A stretch of DNA of 64,000 bases from CAWDVH01 sp963805705 (GCA_963805705.1 CAWDVH010000001.1:1302001-1366000); one strand, 5' to 3'. Shown: positions 8,055 to 17,069, counted from the first letter of the stretch. Notes: generated from the sequence alone by a model not told the origin. Program-made: numbers and translations.

Positions 8055-8390
8055 TCAGAAGACCTGCCGGAGCGTGGACTCGCCGTCTCCGGCGATGCTG
8101 AGGAACCGCTTCGTCCACTGGATCGCCTCGTCCTTGTCGCGGACCTCCATCAGCGCCCATCCGCCGACCAGTTCCTTGGCCTCGGCGAAGGGCCCGTCCA
8201 CCACGGTGAACTTCCCGCCGGCGCGGATCACCTTGGTGCCTTCCGCGGCGGGTGCCAGGCCGCCGGTAGCCAGCAGCACCCCGGCCTTGGTCGCCTCCTC
8301 GACGAACGCGCCCATCTCGCTCATGAGCTCCGGGCTGGCCGGCGGTATCGGCGCTGAGGGGTCGCCCAGCGTGTATCCGAAGAATCGCAT
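8055..8390 (-). CDS. YCII-related (DGPF) protein, ECF42 partner
   Basis: 111 residues from ATG 8390, which is preceded by an AAGGGAC ribosome-binding site. The YCII fold is shown by MRFFGYTLG at the start and the DGPF signature VVDGPFAEAKELVGGWALMEV (about 68-88), which gives the family its name. The biochemical role is unknown; such proteins are encoded next to ECF42 sigma factors and are usually the main regulon members. Here it is transcribed ahead of the sigma gene, from a promoter matching the ECF42 consensus at 8482-8508. A second YCII-ECF42 pair exists at 37.3-38.9 kb. Confidence 0.88.
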   Translation of the reverse strand: MRFFGYTLGDPSAPIPPASPELMSEMGAFVEEATKAGVLLATGGLAPAAEGTKVIRAGGKFTVVDGPFAEAKELVGGWALMEVRDKDEAIQWTKRFLSIAGDGESTLRQVF

Positions 8391-8481
8391 GTCCCTTGTC
8401 CCTTCCTGGTCGCGGTGACCGGGCACCTGGCCGGCGTCCGGCCCTGGCCCGGCACCTTGCGCCGGGCCCTTTTGCCCATGC

Positions 8482-8508
8482 GTCGATCACCACGACCCCA
8501 GATCGACA
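8482..8508 (-). promoter_or_regulatory. ECF42-type promoter for the YCII-sigma operon
   Basis: On the minus strand, TGTCGA (8508-8503) is followed after exactly 17 nt by CGAC (8485-8482). As I recall the published ECF42 consensus, it is TGTCGA at -35 and CGWC at -10. The same pair with the same spacing precedes the second YCII gene (37203-37229), which makes chance unlikely. The predicted 5' UTR is about 85 nt. Confidence 0.72.
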
Positions 8509-8555
8509 TCGCTTCCCAGACAATCTTCCCCGCGCCCCATCGCTACGCTTGCGCC

Positions 8556-11249
8556 GTGAGCAGGGACTCCGACCGGCACAGTCTCCCGGCACCAATGCGC
8601 CGCGATGTCCGCCTGCTCGGCGAGGTACTCGGGGATGTGCTCAGCGAGTCCGGCGAGCCGGGACTGCTCGACGACGTGGAACGGCTGCGGCACGCCGTCA
8701 TCGACGCGCGGCACCGCGGACCGGGCGAGCAGGCCGACAGCGCGATCACCGAGCTGATCGCCTCCTGGCCGCTGGAGCGGGCCGAGTCAGTCGCGCACGC
8801 GTTCACCGTCTACTTCCACCTGGCCAACCTGGCCGAGGAGCATCAGCGGGTCCGGACCCTGCGCGAGCGGGACTCCGGCGGCGAGCCGATCCGCGAGTCG
8901 CTCGCCGCGGCTGTCGCGGCCATCCGCGGCGATCGGCTCGCGGCCCAGCTGGCCGACCTGCGGGTGCATCTCGTCCTGACCGCACACCCCACCGAAGCCC
9001 GCCGCCGGGCGGTGACCGCGGCCCTGCGCCGTATCGGCGTGCTGCTGTCCGGCCTGGACGACGGCCGGGCGGGTGCCGGGGAGGACGCCGAGGCGCGGCG
9101 CAGGCTCCGGGAGGAGATCGACCTGCTCTGGCGGACCTCCGCGCTGCGGGTCCAGGCCATGCAGCCCCTGGATGAGGTCCGCACAGCGATGGTGGCGTTC
9201 GACGAGACCCTGTTTCGCGTGGTCCCGGCTCTGTACCGCGCTCTCGACCGGGCCCTGAACGGGCCGGAGTCCGGTCATGCCGCCGCCACGGCACCAGCTT
9301 TCTTGCGGCTCGGCAGCTGGGTCGGCGGGGACCGGGACGGCAATCCGTTCGTCACGGCCGAGGTCACCAGGGAAACGGCGCAGATCCAGGCCGATCACGT
9401 GCTACGCGCGCTGGAGAACGCCACCGCCCGGATCGGCCGCGCGCTCACGGTGCAGGCCAGCGGCGGCCCGGCCGACGCGGAGATCTCCGGCGTCCTCGCG
9501 GCCGCCGCCCTGGCCCATCCGGATCTGCTGGCCGGCATCACCGCCCGCTCGCCGCAGGAACCCTATCGGGCCTATCTGCTGTATGCGGCGCAGCGGCTGC
9601 GCGCGACCCGGCGGCACGAGGGTGCCCTGGCCTACGGCGGCCCAGAGCCGTACATCGCGGACCTGCGCCTCGTGCAGCGAGCGCTGGCCGGCGCGGGCGC
9701 CCCCCGGCAGGCCTTCGGCGAGCTGCAGCATCTGCTCTGGCAGGCGCAGACCTTCGGGTTTCACCTGGCCGGGCTCGAGGTCCGCCAGCACAGCGCCGTG
9801 CACGCGCGCGCCCTGCGCGAGATCCGCGCCGGCGGCGCGCTGTCACCGCAGGCCAGCGAGGTGCTGGACACTTTCGCCGCGATGGCATGGATCCAGCGCA
9901 GCTACGGCCCCGATGCCTGCCGGCGCTACGTGGTGAGCTTCACCAGGTCGGCCGCGGATATCTCCGCCGTCCATGAGCTGGCCCGGATTTCCATTCCCAA
10001 CGGCCCGCTGCCCGAGCTCGACGTCGTCCCCCTGTTCGAGAGCGGGGCTGACCTGGCCAACGCCACCAGCGTGCTGGACGACATGCTGCTGCTGGAGCCG
10101 GTGAGGGCCCGCCTGGCCGCGACCGGGCGGCTTGAGGTCATGCTCGGCTACTCCGACTCAGCCAAGGAGCTGGGGCCGGTCAGCGCCACGCTCGCCCTGT
10201 TCGACGCGCAAGAGCGGCTGGCGCGGTGGGCGTCGGCGCGGGGCATCCGGCTGACCCTGTTCCACGGCCGCGGCGGCGCACTCGGCCGTGGCGGCGGCCC
10301 GGCGGGGCGCGCGGTACTCGCGCAGGCGCCCGGCTCGGTAGACGGGAGCTTCAAGGTCACCGAGCAGGGCGAGGTGATCTTCGCCCGGTACGGTCACCCG
10401 GTCATCGCGCAGCGCCATCTGGAGCAGGTCGCCTCGGCGGTCCTGCTCGCCTCCGCTGCTGGCAGCGCGCCGGCCGGACCGCGCGAGGACCCGCCATCGG
10501 TCCGGTTCCGGCAGGTGGCGGACCAGATGGACGCGGGGGCGCTGCGTGCGTACCGGGACCTGGTCGAGGCCGAGGGCTTCGCCGAGTGGTTCGCCAGGAT
10601 CAGCCCGCTGCAGGAGATCGGCGCGATGCGGATCGGGTCCCGGCCGCCGCGTCGCGGTGTGGCCGAGGCGGCCTCGCTCGACGACCTGCGGGCCATCCCG
10701 TGGGTGTTCGCGTGGGCTCAGACGCGGATCAACCTGCCGGGCTGGTTCGGCCTGGGCAGCGGGCTCGCCGCCGCGGCCGCAGACCCCCCGGCGAACCCGG
10801 CAGCGCCGAATCCGGCGAGCGGAGACGGGGCGCGCGGGGCAGGTGACGAGGACGGGCTGCGGGAGGCGCGGCAGGCCTACCGTGGCTGGCCGCTGCTCGC
10901 CGTGCTGCTGGACAACGCCGAGATGAGCCTGGCCAAGACCGACCGGCGGATTGCCGCCCGCTACCTGGCCCTGGGCGGCCGGCCGGATCTCACCGCCGCC
11001 GTCCTGGCCGAGTACGACCTGACCATGAAGCTGGTGCTGGCCGTGACCGGTCACGACCGGCTGCTCGCCGACCGGCGGGTGCTGTCGCGGGCCGTCGCCC
11101 TGCGCGACCCGTATGTGGACGCGCTCTCCCACCTGCAGCTGCGCGCGCTCGCCGCACTGCGTGACGGCGACGCCGATCGCGAGCGCCTGGAGCGGCTCCT
11201 GCTGCTGACCGTCAACGGCGTCGCCGCCGGCCTGCAGAACACCGGCTGA
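8556..11249 (+). CDS. ppc: phosphoenolpyruvate carboxylase
   Basis: 897 residues from GTG 8556, the normal size for bacterial PEPC. It carboxylates PEP to oxaloacetate, replenishing the TCA cycle. Family signatures in order: VLTAHPTEARRR with catalytic His144, GSWVGGDRDGNPFVT, VMLGYSDSAKELG, the glycine loop FHGRGGALGRGGGP, SFKVTEQGEVI, MRIGSRPPRR, WVFAWAQTRINLPGW and the invariant C-terminus LQNTG. The frame also has a GTG at 8415, but GTG 8556 is preferred because TACGCT (8544-8549) lies 6 nt before it, as for a leaderless transcript, and no Shine-Dalgarno is present; ATG 8595 is possible. It is divergent from the YCII gene and monocistronic. Confidence 0.96.
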   Translation: MSRDSDRHSLPAPMRRDVRLLGEVLGDVLSESGEPGLLDDVERLRHAVIDARHRGPGEQADSAITELIASWPLERAESVAHAFTVYFHLANLAEEHQRVRTLRERDSGGEPIRESLAAAVAAIRGDRLAAQLADLRVHLVLTAHPTEARRRAVTAALRRIGVLLSGLDDGRAGAGEDAEARRRLREEIDLLWRTSALRVQAMQPLDEVRTAMVAFDETLFRVVPALYRALDRALNGPESGHAAATAPAFLRLGSWVGGDRDGNPFVTAEVTRETAQIQADHVLRALENATARIGRALTVQASGGPADAEISGVLAAAALAHPDLLAGITARSPQEPYRAYLLYAAQRLRATRRHEGALAYGGPEPYIADLRLVQRALAGAGAPRQAFGELQHLLWQAQTFGFHLAGLEVRQHSAVHARALREIRAGGALSPQASEVLDTFAAMAWIQRSYGPDACRRYVVSFTRSAADISAVHELARISIPNGPLPELDVVPLFESGADLANATSVLDDMLLLEPVRARLAATGRLEVMLGYSDSAKELGPVSATLALFDAQERLARWASARGIRLTLFHGRGGALGRGGGPAGRAVLAQAPGSVDGSFKVTEQGEVIFARYGHPVIAQRHLEQVASAVLLASAAGSAPAGPREDPPSVRFRQVADQMDAGALRAYRDLVEAEGFAEWFARISPLQEIGAMRIGSRPPRRGVAEAASLDDLRAIPWVFAWAQTRINLPGWFGLGSGLAAAAADPPANPAAPNPASGDGARGAGDEDGLREARQAYRGWPLLAVLLDNAEMSLAKTDRRIAARYLALGGRPDLTAAVLAEYDLTMKLVLAVTGHDRLLADRRVLSRAVALRDPYVDALSHLQLRALAALRDGDADRERLERLLLLTVNGVAAGLQNTG

Positions 11250-11425
11250 CCGGGTCTCACCCGACCGCTGGCACCACGTCCCGCCCGCTGACCAGGACCG
11301 CGATGGCGATGAGCACAAGCACGCCCGGCACGCCTCAGCAGCAATGCCCGCCGACCCAGACTGGACCGGGCCGCAATGAGAGATGATGGGCAGGTGACTG
11401 AGCAGGTCGTGGCCGGCGGGACGCG

Positions 11426-12595
11426 GTGACTGGCGGCGCGGGGCAGCAGCCGGTCATCGCCGCCCTGGGCATGACCGCGCTGGGCAAGGTGTACGGCCGC
11501 AGTGCCGCGCAGCTCGCCGCGGACGCGGTCCGGCTGGCCGCGGCCGACGCCGGCCTGGCGCTGTCCGATATCGACGGCCTGCTGGCCAGCTCTGGCCTGT
11601 CCGGCGGGGTCGGCCTCGGCCTGCAGCGCGACCTGGGCCTGCGTGACCTGCGGCTGCTGTCGCAGATCCAGGCGTACGGCTCGTCCGCGGGAGCCATGGT
11701 GCAGTACGCGTCGATGGCCGTGGCCGCGGGAATGGCGCAGGTGGTGGCGTGCGTCTTCGCTGACACCCCGCTGCAGGAGAACCGGCCCGGCGGCGCCGCG
11801 TACTCCGACCCCGCTCGGGCCGCCCGCGGCTGGCCGGCGCTGATGGCGGCCAGCGGCATCGCCGGAGCCAACACGATGTACGCGCTGGCCGCCCGCCGGC
11901 ACATGCTCACCTACGGCACCACCAGCGAGCAGTTCGGCGCGATCGCGGTGGCGCAGCGTGACTGGGCCGGGCTGAACCCGCTGGCCCAGCTGCGCGAGCC
12001 GATCACGCTGGACGACTACCTCGCCTCCCGGTGGATTGCCGAGCCGTTCCGGCTGCTGGACTGCTGCCTGGTCAGCAACGGCGGGATCGCGGTCATAGTG
12101 ACCTCCGCGGCACGCGCGGCGGCGCTGCGCCAGCCGCCGGTGCACGTCCTGGGCTGGGGCCAGGCGCACCCCGGCTACACCATGGCCAGGGGCACTGACT
12201 TCGGGCTGGTGACCGGCGCGGCGATGGCCGGCCCCGCGGCGCTGAAGATGGCCGGGGTGACGCTGGCCGACATCGACATCGCCGAGATCTACGACTGCTA
12301 CACCTACACCGTGCTGGTCACCCTGGAGGACTACGGCTTCTGCGCCAAGGGCGAGGGCGGCCCGTTCGTGCAGAGCGGGATCCTCGGCCCCGGCGGGTCG
12401 CTGGCGGTCAATACCGGCGGCGGCCAGCTGTCGTCGTACTACCTGTGGGGGATGACTCCGCTGTCTGAGGCCGTGATCCAGGCCAGGGGCCAGGCCGGCG
12501 AGCGTCAGCGGGACCGCAGTGACCTGGTGCTGGTCAGCGGCAACGGCGGCGTTCTTGACTACCACTCGACCCTCGTCCTCGGCCGGGACCGGTGA
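11426..12595 (+). CDS. thiolase-fold acetyl-CoA acetyltransferase-like protein
   Basis: 389 residues of the SCP2-thiolase-like (lipid-transfer thiolase) group: N-terminal AALGMTALGKVYGRSAAQLA, core YGSSAGAMVQYASMAVAAGMAQVV, and C-terminal DIAEIYDCYTYTVL and NTGGGQLSSYYLWG. The classical thiolase nucleophile Cys is not obvious in the usual VNKVCGSG-like context (here QAYGSSAG), so it may work as a non-canonical thiolase or aldolase. Four nt separate it from a DUF35 zinc-ribbon protein, the usual obligate partner of such thiolase-like subunits in lipid and steroid side-chain degradation. GTG 11426 overlaps the stop of a possible 11-codon leader ORF (11394-11429). Confidence 0.85.
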   Translation: MTGGAGQQPVIAALGMTALGKVYGRSAAQLAADAVRLAAADAGLALSDIDGLLASSGLSGGVGLGLQRDLGLRDLRLLSQIQAYGSSAGAMVQYASMAVAAGMAQVVACVFADTPLQENRPGGAAYSDPARAARGWPALMAASGIAGANTMYALAARRHMLTYGTTSEQFGAIAVAQRDWAGLNPLAQLREPITLDDYLASRWIAEPFRLLDCCLVSNGGIAVIVTSAARAAALRQPPVHVLGWGQAHPGYTMARGTDFGLVTGAAMAGPAALKMAGVTLADIDIAEIYDCYTYTVLVTLEDYGFCAKGEGGPFVQSGILGPGGSLAVNTGGGQLSSYYLWGMTPLSEAVIQARGQAGERQRDRSDLVLVSGNGGVLDYHSTLVLGRDR

Positions 12596-12599
12596 GCAG

Positions 12600-12992
12600 A
12601 TGACCGTCGGAGCCGTCCAGAGCGACGCCGCCACCGCCGAGTTCCTGGCCGGCACCGCCCGCGGTGAGCTGCTGCTGCGGCACTGCGCGGCCTGCGGCGC
12701 CTTCAGCAGACCGCAGGCCCAAAGCTGCGAGCAGTGCCAGTCCGCCGACCTGACGTGGGCCAGGGCCCGCGGCCAGGGCACCGTCGTCAGCTGGTCGGTG
12801 GTACACGGGCGCGCGGCCGGCGGCGGGCCGCCGCCGCGGACCGTCGTCGCGATCGTTGAGCTCGATGAAGGCCCATGGCTGCACGTGCAGCTCGCCGGCG
12901 CCGAGCCCGGCACCCTGGGCGGCCTGCGCGTGACGGCGTTCTTTGAGCGGCCCGCGGGCGGCGAGGCCATCCCGGTCTTCCGCCCGGCCTGA
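12600..12992 (+). CDS. DUF35 Zn-ribbon/OB-fold acyl-CoA-associated protein
   Basis: 130 residues. The N-terminal rubredoxin-like zinc ribbon is explicit (HCAACGAFSRPQAQSCEQCQS: two CxxC knuckles at about 33-50), followed by an OB-fold (GTVVSWSVVHGRA, RTVVAIVELDEGPWLHVQLAG). DUF35 proteins form complexes with thiolase-like or MaoC-like enzymes and help bind acyl-CoA. ATG 12600 lies 4 nt after the thiolase-like stop codon, so translation is probably coupled and the two products act as one complex. The next gene is 310 nt away. Confidence 0.88.
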   Translation: MTVGAVQSDAATAEFLAGTARGELLLRHCAACGAFSRPQAQSCEQCQSADLTWARARGQGTVVSWSVVHGRAAGGGPPPRTVVAIVELDEGPWLHVQLAGAEPGTLGGLRVTAFFERPAGGEAIPVFRPA

Positions 12993-13302
12993 ACGGGCCG
13001 ACGGCCAGCCGGTCAGCATTTCGATGAGGTCATCAGCCGGATTCGGGTGGCGGTCAGCAGATGATACTGCTGCCCTCCGGCGGGCCGGGGTTGTCATGGG
13101 GGGTAGGCGCAGGCTTCGAGGGCGCGGGCAGGCAGAATAGGCGTAATTGTGCAGGCGAGCCCGGTGCCGCGCTGCGTGCTGACCGCTCCCCGGCGATGCG
13201 GCCCGCTCAGCCAGCCACCAGCACGCCTTGCGGGTCGACGACGCCGGCCCCAGCCGCCAGCGCCGAGTACCGGCCCGACGCCCCGAACGGAGACATGCCG
13301 CC
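12993..13302. other. 310-nt non-coding stretch in the lipid cluster
   Basis: No protein-like frame on either strand and no strong hairpin. It is more G-rich than average, with TTGTCA at 13091 but no correctly spaced -10 box. It could hold a promoter for the metallo-hydrolase gene; I see nothing certain. Confidence 0.4.
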
Positions 13303-14325
13303 GTGGATCGCCTGCAGTGGATCGAGGAGGGCGCGTACCTGGTCGCGCCCGGAGTGCACCGCATCCCCCTCCCGTTGCCGTTCGACGGGCTGCGGGCGGT
13401 CAACGTCTATGCGATCGAGGCCGGGCGCCAGCTGGTGCTCATCGACTCGGGCTGGGCGCTGGCCAACGCCCGCGAGCAGCTGGAGCGCTCGCTGGCGGTC
13501 ATCGGGGCCGGGCTGGGTGATGTCCGCACATTCCTGATCACGCACCTGCACCGGGACCATTACACCCAGGCGGTGGAACTGCGAAAGATCTTCGGCACTC
13601 CGATATCCCTGGGCATCGAGGAGAAGCACTCCCTGGACCTGCTGCTCCAGGGCAGCTACCGCGGCTTCTCCGCCCAGGTTGACCTGCTCACGACCGCCGG
13701 CGCGGAGCCGGTGCTCGCGCAGCTCGCGCAGCTCGGGGTGGGGCAGGCCGCGGACCTCGGCTACGACGCGCCCGATGAGTGGATCACCTCGGGGCAGACC
13801 TTCGACCTCGGCTCGCGGACGCTGGAGGCGATCGCCACGCCTGGTCACACCCGCGGGCACGTGGTGTTCGTGGACCGGGCCGCCGGGCTGCTGTTCGCCG
13901 GTGACCACGTCCTGCCCCGCATCACCCCGTCCATCGGATTCGAGCCGGCCCCCTCGCCGCTGCCGCTCGGTGACTACCTGGAGTCACTCAACGTGGTGCG
14001 GCGGCTGCCTGACCTGACCCTGCTGCCCGCACACGGGCCAGTCGCCCCCAGTACCCACACCCGGATCGATGAGCTGGTCGCGCACCACGCGCATCGCCTG
14101 GAGACGATGACCGCCCTGCTGAGCAGCGGCCCGCTGACGGCGTACGAGGTCGCGGCGGCGGTGCCATGGACCTCACGGCAGCGGCAGCTGACCGAGCTCG
14201 ACCCGTTTAACCAGGCCCTGGCGGTCTGCGAGACGGTGTTCCATCTTGACCTGCTGGTGGCTCAGGGCAGCGCCACGGCCGAGCTCGCCGACGGCCAGCG
14301 GCTCTACCACCCGATCCCGGCCTGA
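13303..14325 (+). CDS. MBL-fold metallo-hydrolase
   Basis: 340 residues from GTG 13303, with GGAG 11 nt upstream; the frame extends further 5' but those codons look non-coding. Metal ligands of the metallo-beta-lactamase fold are complete: THLHRDHYTQ (HxHxDH), GHTRGH, FAGDHVLPR, and LPAHGP. The C-terminal helical region of about 80 residues (DELVAHHAHRLETM, FNQALAVCETVFHL) resembles LACTB2/RNase Z-like hydrolases that act on thioesters or nucleic acids. Its place between DUF35 and acyl-CoA ligase genes favours acyl-thioester hydrolysis. Cytosolic, two zinc ions expected. Confidence 0.88.
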   Translation: MDRLQWIEEGAYLVAPGVHRIPLPLPFDGLRAVNVYAIEAGRQLVLIDSGWALANAREQLERSLAVIGAGLGDVRTFLITHLHRDHYTQAVELRKIFGTPISLGIEEKHSLDLLLQGSYRGFSAQVDLLTTAGAEPVLAQLAQLGVGQAADLGYDAPDEWITSGQTFDLGSRTLEAIATPGHTRGHVVFVDRAAGLLFAGDHVLPRITPSIGFEPAPSPLPLGDYLESLNVVRRLPDLTLLPAHGPVAPSTHTRIDELVAHHAHRLETMTALLSSGPLTAYEVAAAVPWTSRQRQLTELDPFNQALAVCETVFHLDLLVAQGSATAELADGQRLYHPIPA

Positions 14326-14343
14326 CCCCGAAAGGCACGACAC

Positions 14344-15906
14344 ATGACAGCACCCCTGGTGACCAGCCCGACCGGCAGTTCCCTGCAGCGGCTGGCCGAG
14401 CAGTCATGGGACAGGACCGCGGCAGATTCGCTGCTGCTCTTCGAGGGCGGCCAGTGGACCGGCGCCCAGATCGCCGAGCGCAGCCGGCGGGTCTCCGGCG
14501 GCCTGCGGGAAGCCGGGCTGCGTCCCGGTGAGCGCGTCGTGGTGTGCATGGCCAACTGCCCCGAGGTCGGCATTACCTATAACGCGATCTGGCGGGCCGG
14601 TGCGGTGGCCACCCCGGTGCTGTTCTTGCTCAGCGAGGACGAACTGCGGCATGTGCTGGCCGACAGCCGCGCGGTGCTTGTCGTTTCGACCCCCGAATTT
14701 CTGCCCAAGGTGACCGCGGCAGCGGCCGGGCTGGACAGCATCCGCGGCATCGTGGTCGTGGGCGAGCCGGGCGGCGAGCAGGCCGGTACGCCGCTGCTGC
14801 CCTTCGCCGCCCTGGAGGCAGCCGCCGAAGCCGCCCTGGTCGACGCCGATCCGGCCTCGCTGGCGGCGCTGCTGTACACCGGCGGCACGACGGGACGGTC
14901 GAAGGGCGTCATGATCAGCCACGACGCGCTGTCGGCGGCGGCATGGGCGTCGACGGCCACGTCCTACGACGAGTCCATGCGCTCGCTCCTGCTGCCGCTG
15001 CCGCTCTCGCACGTCTTCGGGCTGATGGTGACCGTGATGGGCGTCCACATTCCCACCGCCGGGACGACCGTGCTCATGCGCTGGTTCGACCCGGCCGGCT
15101 GGCTGCGGCTGGCCCAGGAGCACCGGGTCAACGCGGGCGCGCTCGTTCCGACCATGCTGCAGATGCTGCTGCAGCAGCCGCTGGAGGATTATGACCTCTC
15201 CGCCCTGGCCCGGCTCAGCAGCGGCTCGGCGCCGCTGCCCCGGCAGGTGACGGAGGAACTCGGGCGGCGGCTGCCGCACGTGGAGGTCGGCGAGGGATAC
15301 GGCTGCACCGAGACGGCCGGCATCATCTCGACCTCCCCGCTGGGCGAGGTCCGGCCCGGCAGCGTCGGCCGCCCCGCGCCCGGCGTGGAGGTGCGGATTG
15401 AGCGCCCGGACTCCTCGGCCGCCGCGCCGGGCGAGGACGGCGAGATCTGCGTGCGCGGGCCGGTGCTCATGACCGGGTACTGGAACGCGGAGCCGGAGAC
15501 CGCCCAGGCGATGCGCGGCGGGTGGCTGCACACCGGTGATGTCGGCCACCTGGACGATGGCTACCTGTTCATCGTGGACCGGATCAAGGACCTGATCATC
15601 CGCGGTGGTTACAACGTCTACCCGAGCGACGTCGAGGACGTCCTGATGCAGCATCCCGCCGTGCTGGCCGCCGCCGTGGTCGGGCGGCCTGATCCGAAGT
15701 ACGGCGAGGAAGTCGTCGCCTTCGTGCAGCTGCGCGAGGGCGCCACCGCCCAGCCAGCGGAAATCGTCGACTTCGCCCGGCAGCACCTGTCGGCGGTGAA
15801 GTACCCCCGCGAGGTGCACGTGGTGGATGCGATCCCGGTGACCAGCGTCCTGAAGATCGACCGCAAGCGGCTCCGCGCGACGCTGACGGCCGATCAGCCG
15901 GGCTGA
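14344..15906 (+). CDS. fatty-acyl-CoA ligase (AMP-forming)
   Basis: 520 residues with all adenylate-forming signatures: P-loop LYTGGTTGRSKGVM (about 178-191), GEGYGCTETAG (about 317-327), WLHTGDVGHLDDGYLFIVDR and the hinge DLIIRGGYNVYPSDVEDVL. The catalytic lysine is in TSVLKIDRKRL near the end. It activates a carboxylic acid to acyl-CoA with ATP. GAAAGG lies 8 nt before ATG 14344. It is 18 nt downstream of the metallo-hydrolase gene, so the unit thiolase-like / DUF35 / MBL / ligase looks like one lipid-catabolic operon. Confidence 0.93.
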   Translation: MTAPLVTSPTGSSLQRLAEQSWDRTAADSLLLFEGGQWTGAQIAERSRRVSGGLREAGLRPGERVVVCMANCPEVGITYNAIWRAGAVATPVLFLLSEDELRHVLADSRAVLVVSTPEFLPKVTAAAAGLDSIRGIVVVGEPGGEQAGTPLLPFAALEAAAEAALVDADPASLAALLYTGGTTGRSKGVMISHDALSAAAWASTATSYDESMRSLLLPLPLSHVFGLMVTVMGVHIPTAGTTVLMRWFDPAGWLRLAQEHRVNAGALVPTMLQMLLQQPLEDYDLSALARLSSGSAPLPRQVTEELGRRLPHVEVGEGYGCTETAGIISTSPLGEVRPGSVGRPAPGVEVRIERPDSSAAAPGEDGEICVRGPVLMTGYWNAEPETAQAMRGGWLHTGDVGHLDDGYLFIVDRIKDLIIRGGYNVYPSDVEDVLMQHPAVLAAAVVGRPDPKYGEEVVAFVQLREGATAQPAEIVDFARQHLSAVKYPREVHVVDAIPVTSVLKIDRKRLRATLTADQPG

Positions 15907-16015
15907 CGCCCGCTCTGGCCGGCCGGATGCGGGCGGGTTACATTCCGGCCGGCTGGGCAGGGGTGCAGCTACGAGGGATATGCACCGGGCGCCCCCGTGG
16001 CTGGAGGTAGCCGGG

Positions 16016-16123
16016 ATGAATATCGGCAAATGGGCACTGGCGGTCAGCGCCACGCTGGGCATTGTCGTCGTGCTCGTCAACAAGGACGACTACCTGCGCT
16101 ACCGCAAGATGCGCCAGATGTAA
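16016..16123 (+). CDS. 35-residue single-pass membrane peptide (DUF6893-like)
   Basis: Encodes a 35-residue peptide: lysine/tryptophan start (MNIGKWALAV), one hydrophobic helix (about 6-21) and a basic C-terminus ending YLRYRKMRQM. A strong ribosome-binding site GGAGG sits 8 nt before the ATG, which is the main reason to believe it. The pattern matches the tiny actinobacterial membrane proteins I recall as DUF6893; the family call is from memory and unverified. Function unknown. A 12-13 bp direct repeat (GATGTAACGCACGG) overlaps the stop codon. Confidence 0.65.
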   Translation: MNIGKWALAVSATLGIVVVLVNKDDYLRYRKMRQM

Positions 16124-16163
16124 CGCACGGATGTAACGCACGGGCTGGCCAGGCGGCCGGAGG

Positions 16164-17069
16164 CTAGGCGGCCTGGCTCCAGTACGCGACGGCCACATCC
16201 GCCGCCAGGGCCGCATTGTCGGCGATGAGCCGCTGGTTGACCTCGACGCTGCGGCCGCCGCTCAGCTCCTCGACCAGCGCCAGGACGGCAGGAGTTACGG
16301 CCTGGCCGCTCACGCCGTCGCGGCGCACCCGCTGCACCGCCTCGGTGACCAGGGCCTCGATGTCCAGCCCGCCGTCCGGCGGCCGGGCCAGCAGCAGCCC
16401 CGAGCCGGGATTCAGCTCCCAGTGGGCGGCTGCCACCTGCGCGGCCTGCGCGCGGGTCGACACCACGGCCGATACCGGCGGGCCGCCGTCGGCGCTGTAA
16501 AACAGCGGCAGCGTGCCGGTAGCCCAGCCCAGGACCGGCACTCCCAGCGTCTCCAGCAGCTCCGCCGTGGCGGGCACGTCCAGGATCGACTTGGCGCCCG
16601 CGCAGACCACGACGGCCGGCGTGCGCGCGATCTGCAGCAGGTCACCGGAGATATCGAGGCTCTCGGCGAAGCCCCGGTGCACGCCGCCGATGCCGCCTGT
16701 CCCGAGGAACCGGATGCCGACCGCGCGGCACACGGCCAGCGTGCCGCCCACGGTGGTGGCGCCCAGCCCGCCCTGGACCACGCAGGCGGCCAGGTCACGA
16801 GCGCCTGCCTTGCGCACGCCGGCACCCGCCTCGGCGAAGCGCTCAAGCCCGGCGGCGTCCAGCCCGACCCGGACGGCTCCATCGACGACTCCGATGGTGG
16901 CCGGGACCGCACCCTGGGCGCGCACCCGGTCCTCCGCCGCTCGCGCCGCCACCAGGCCCCGGCCGCCCGAGAAGCCATGCGAGACCAGCGTCGTCTCCAG
17001 CGCCACGACCGGCTGGCCGAGCCGGAGCGCCTCGGCGATCTCCGCCGCGATCTGCGGTGCAAAGGTCAC
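16164..17069 (-). CDS. psuG: pseudouridine-5'-phosphate glycosidase
   Basis: 301 residues, the expected size. It splits pseudouridine 5'-phosphate into uracil and ribose 5-phosphate, breaking the C-C glycosidic bond. Signatures: VVALETTLVSHGF (about 21-33, catalytic Glu), IGVVDGAVRVGL, LGTGGIGGVHRG, VCAGAKSILD with the Schiff-base lysine, and NQRLIADNAALAADVA near the C-terminus. The start ATG overlaps the stop of the upstream kinase gene by 4 nt (ATGA), so the two are translationally coupled and form the pseudouridine salvage operon psuK-psuG. Confidence 0.95.
   Translation of the reverse strand: MTFAPQIAAEIAEALRLGQPVVALETTLVSHGFSGGRGLVAARAAEDRVRAQGAVPATIGVVDGAVRVGLDAAGLERFAEAGAGVRKAGARDLAACVVQGGLGATTVGGTLAVCRAVGIRFLGTGGIGGVHRGFAESLDISGDLLQIARTPAVVVCAGAKSILDVPATAELLETLGVPVLGWATGTLPLFYSADGGPPVSAVVSTRAQAAQVAAAHWELNPGSGLLLARPPDGGLDIEALVTEAVQRVRRDGVSGQAVTPAVLALVEELSGGRSVEVNQRLIADNAALAADVAVAYWSQAA

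Noticed and set aside
11250..11330. 24-codon hydrophobic peptide on the minus strand downstream of ppc
   Set aside because: Only one helix-like stretch (VLVLIAIAVLVSG), no convincing ribosome-binding site, no context.
11051..12970. 639-codon minus-strand frame
   Set aside because: Antisense to ppc, thiolase-like and DUF35 genes, which all carry clear family motifs.
13207..13290. Minus-strand tail AAGAGVVDPQGVLVAG resembling a subtilase C-terminus
   Set aside because: Too short, and the upstream part is antisense to the metallo-hydrolase gene; chance resemblance is likely.
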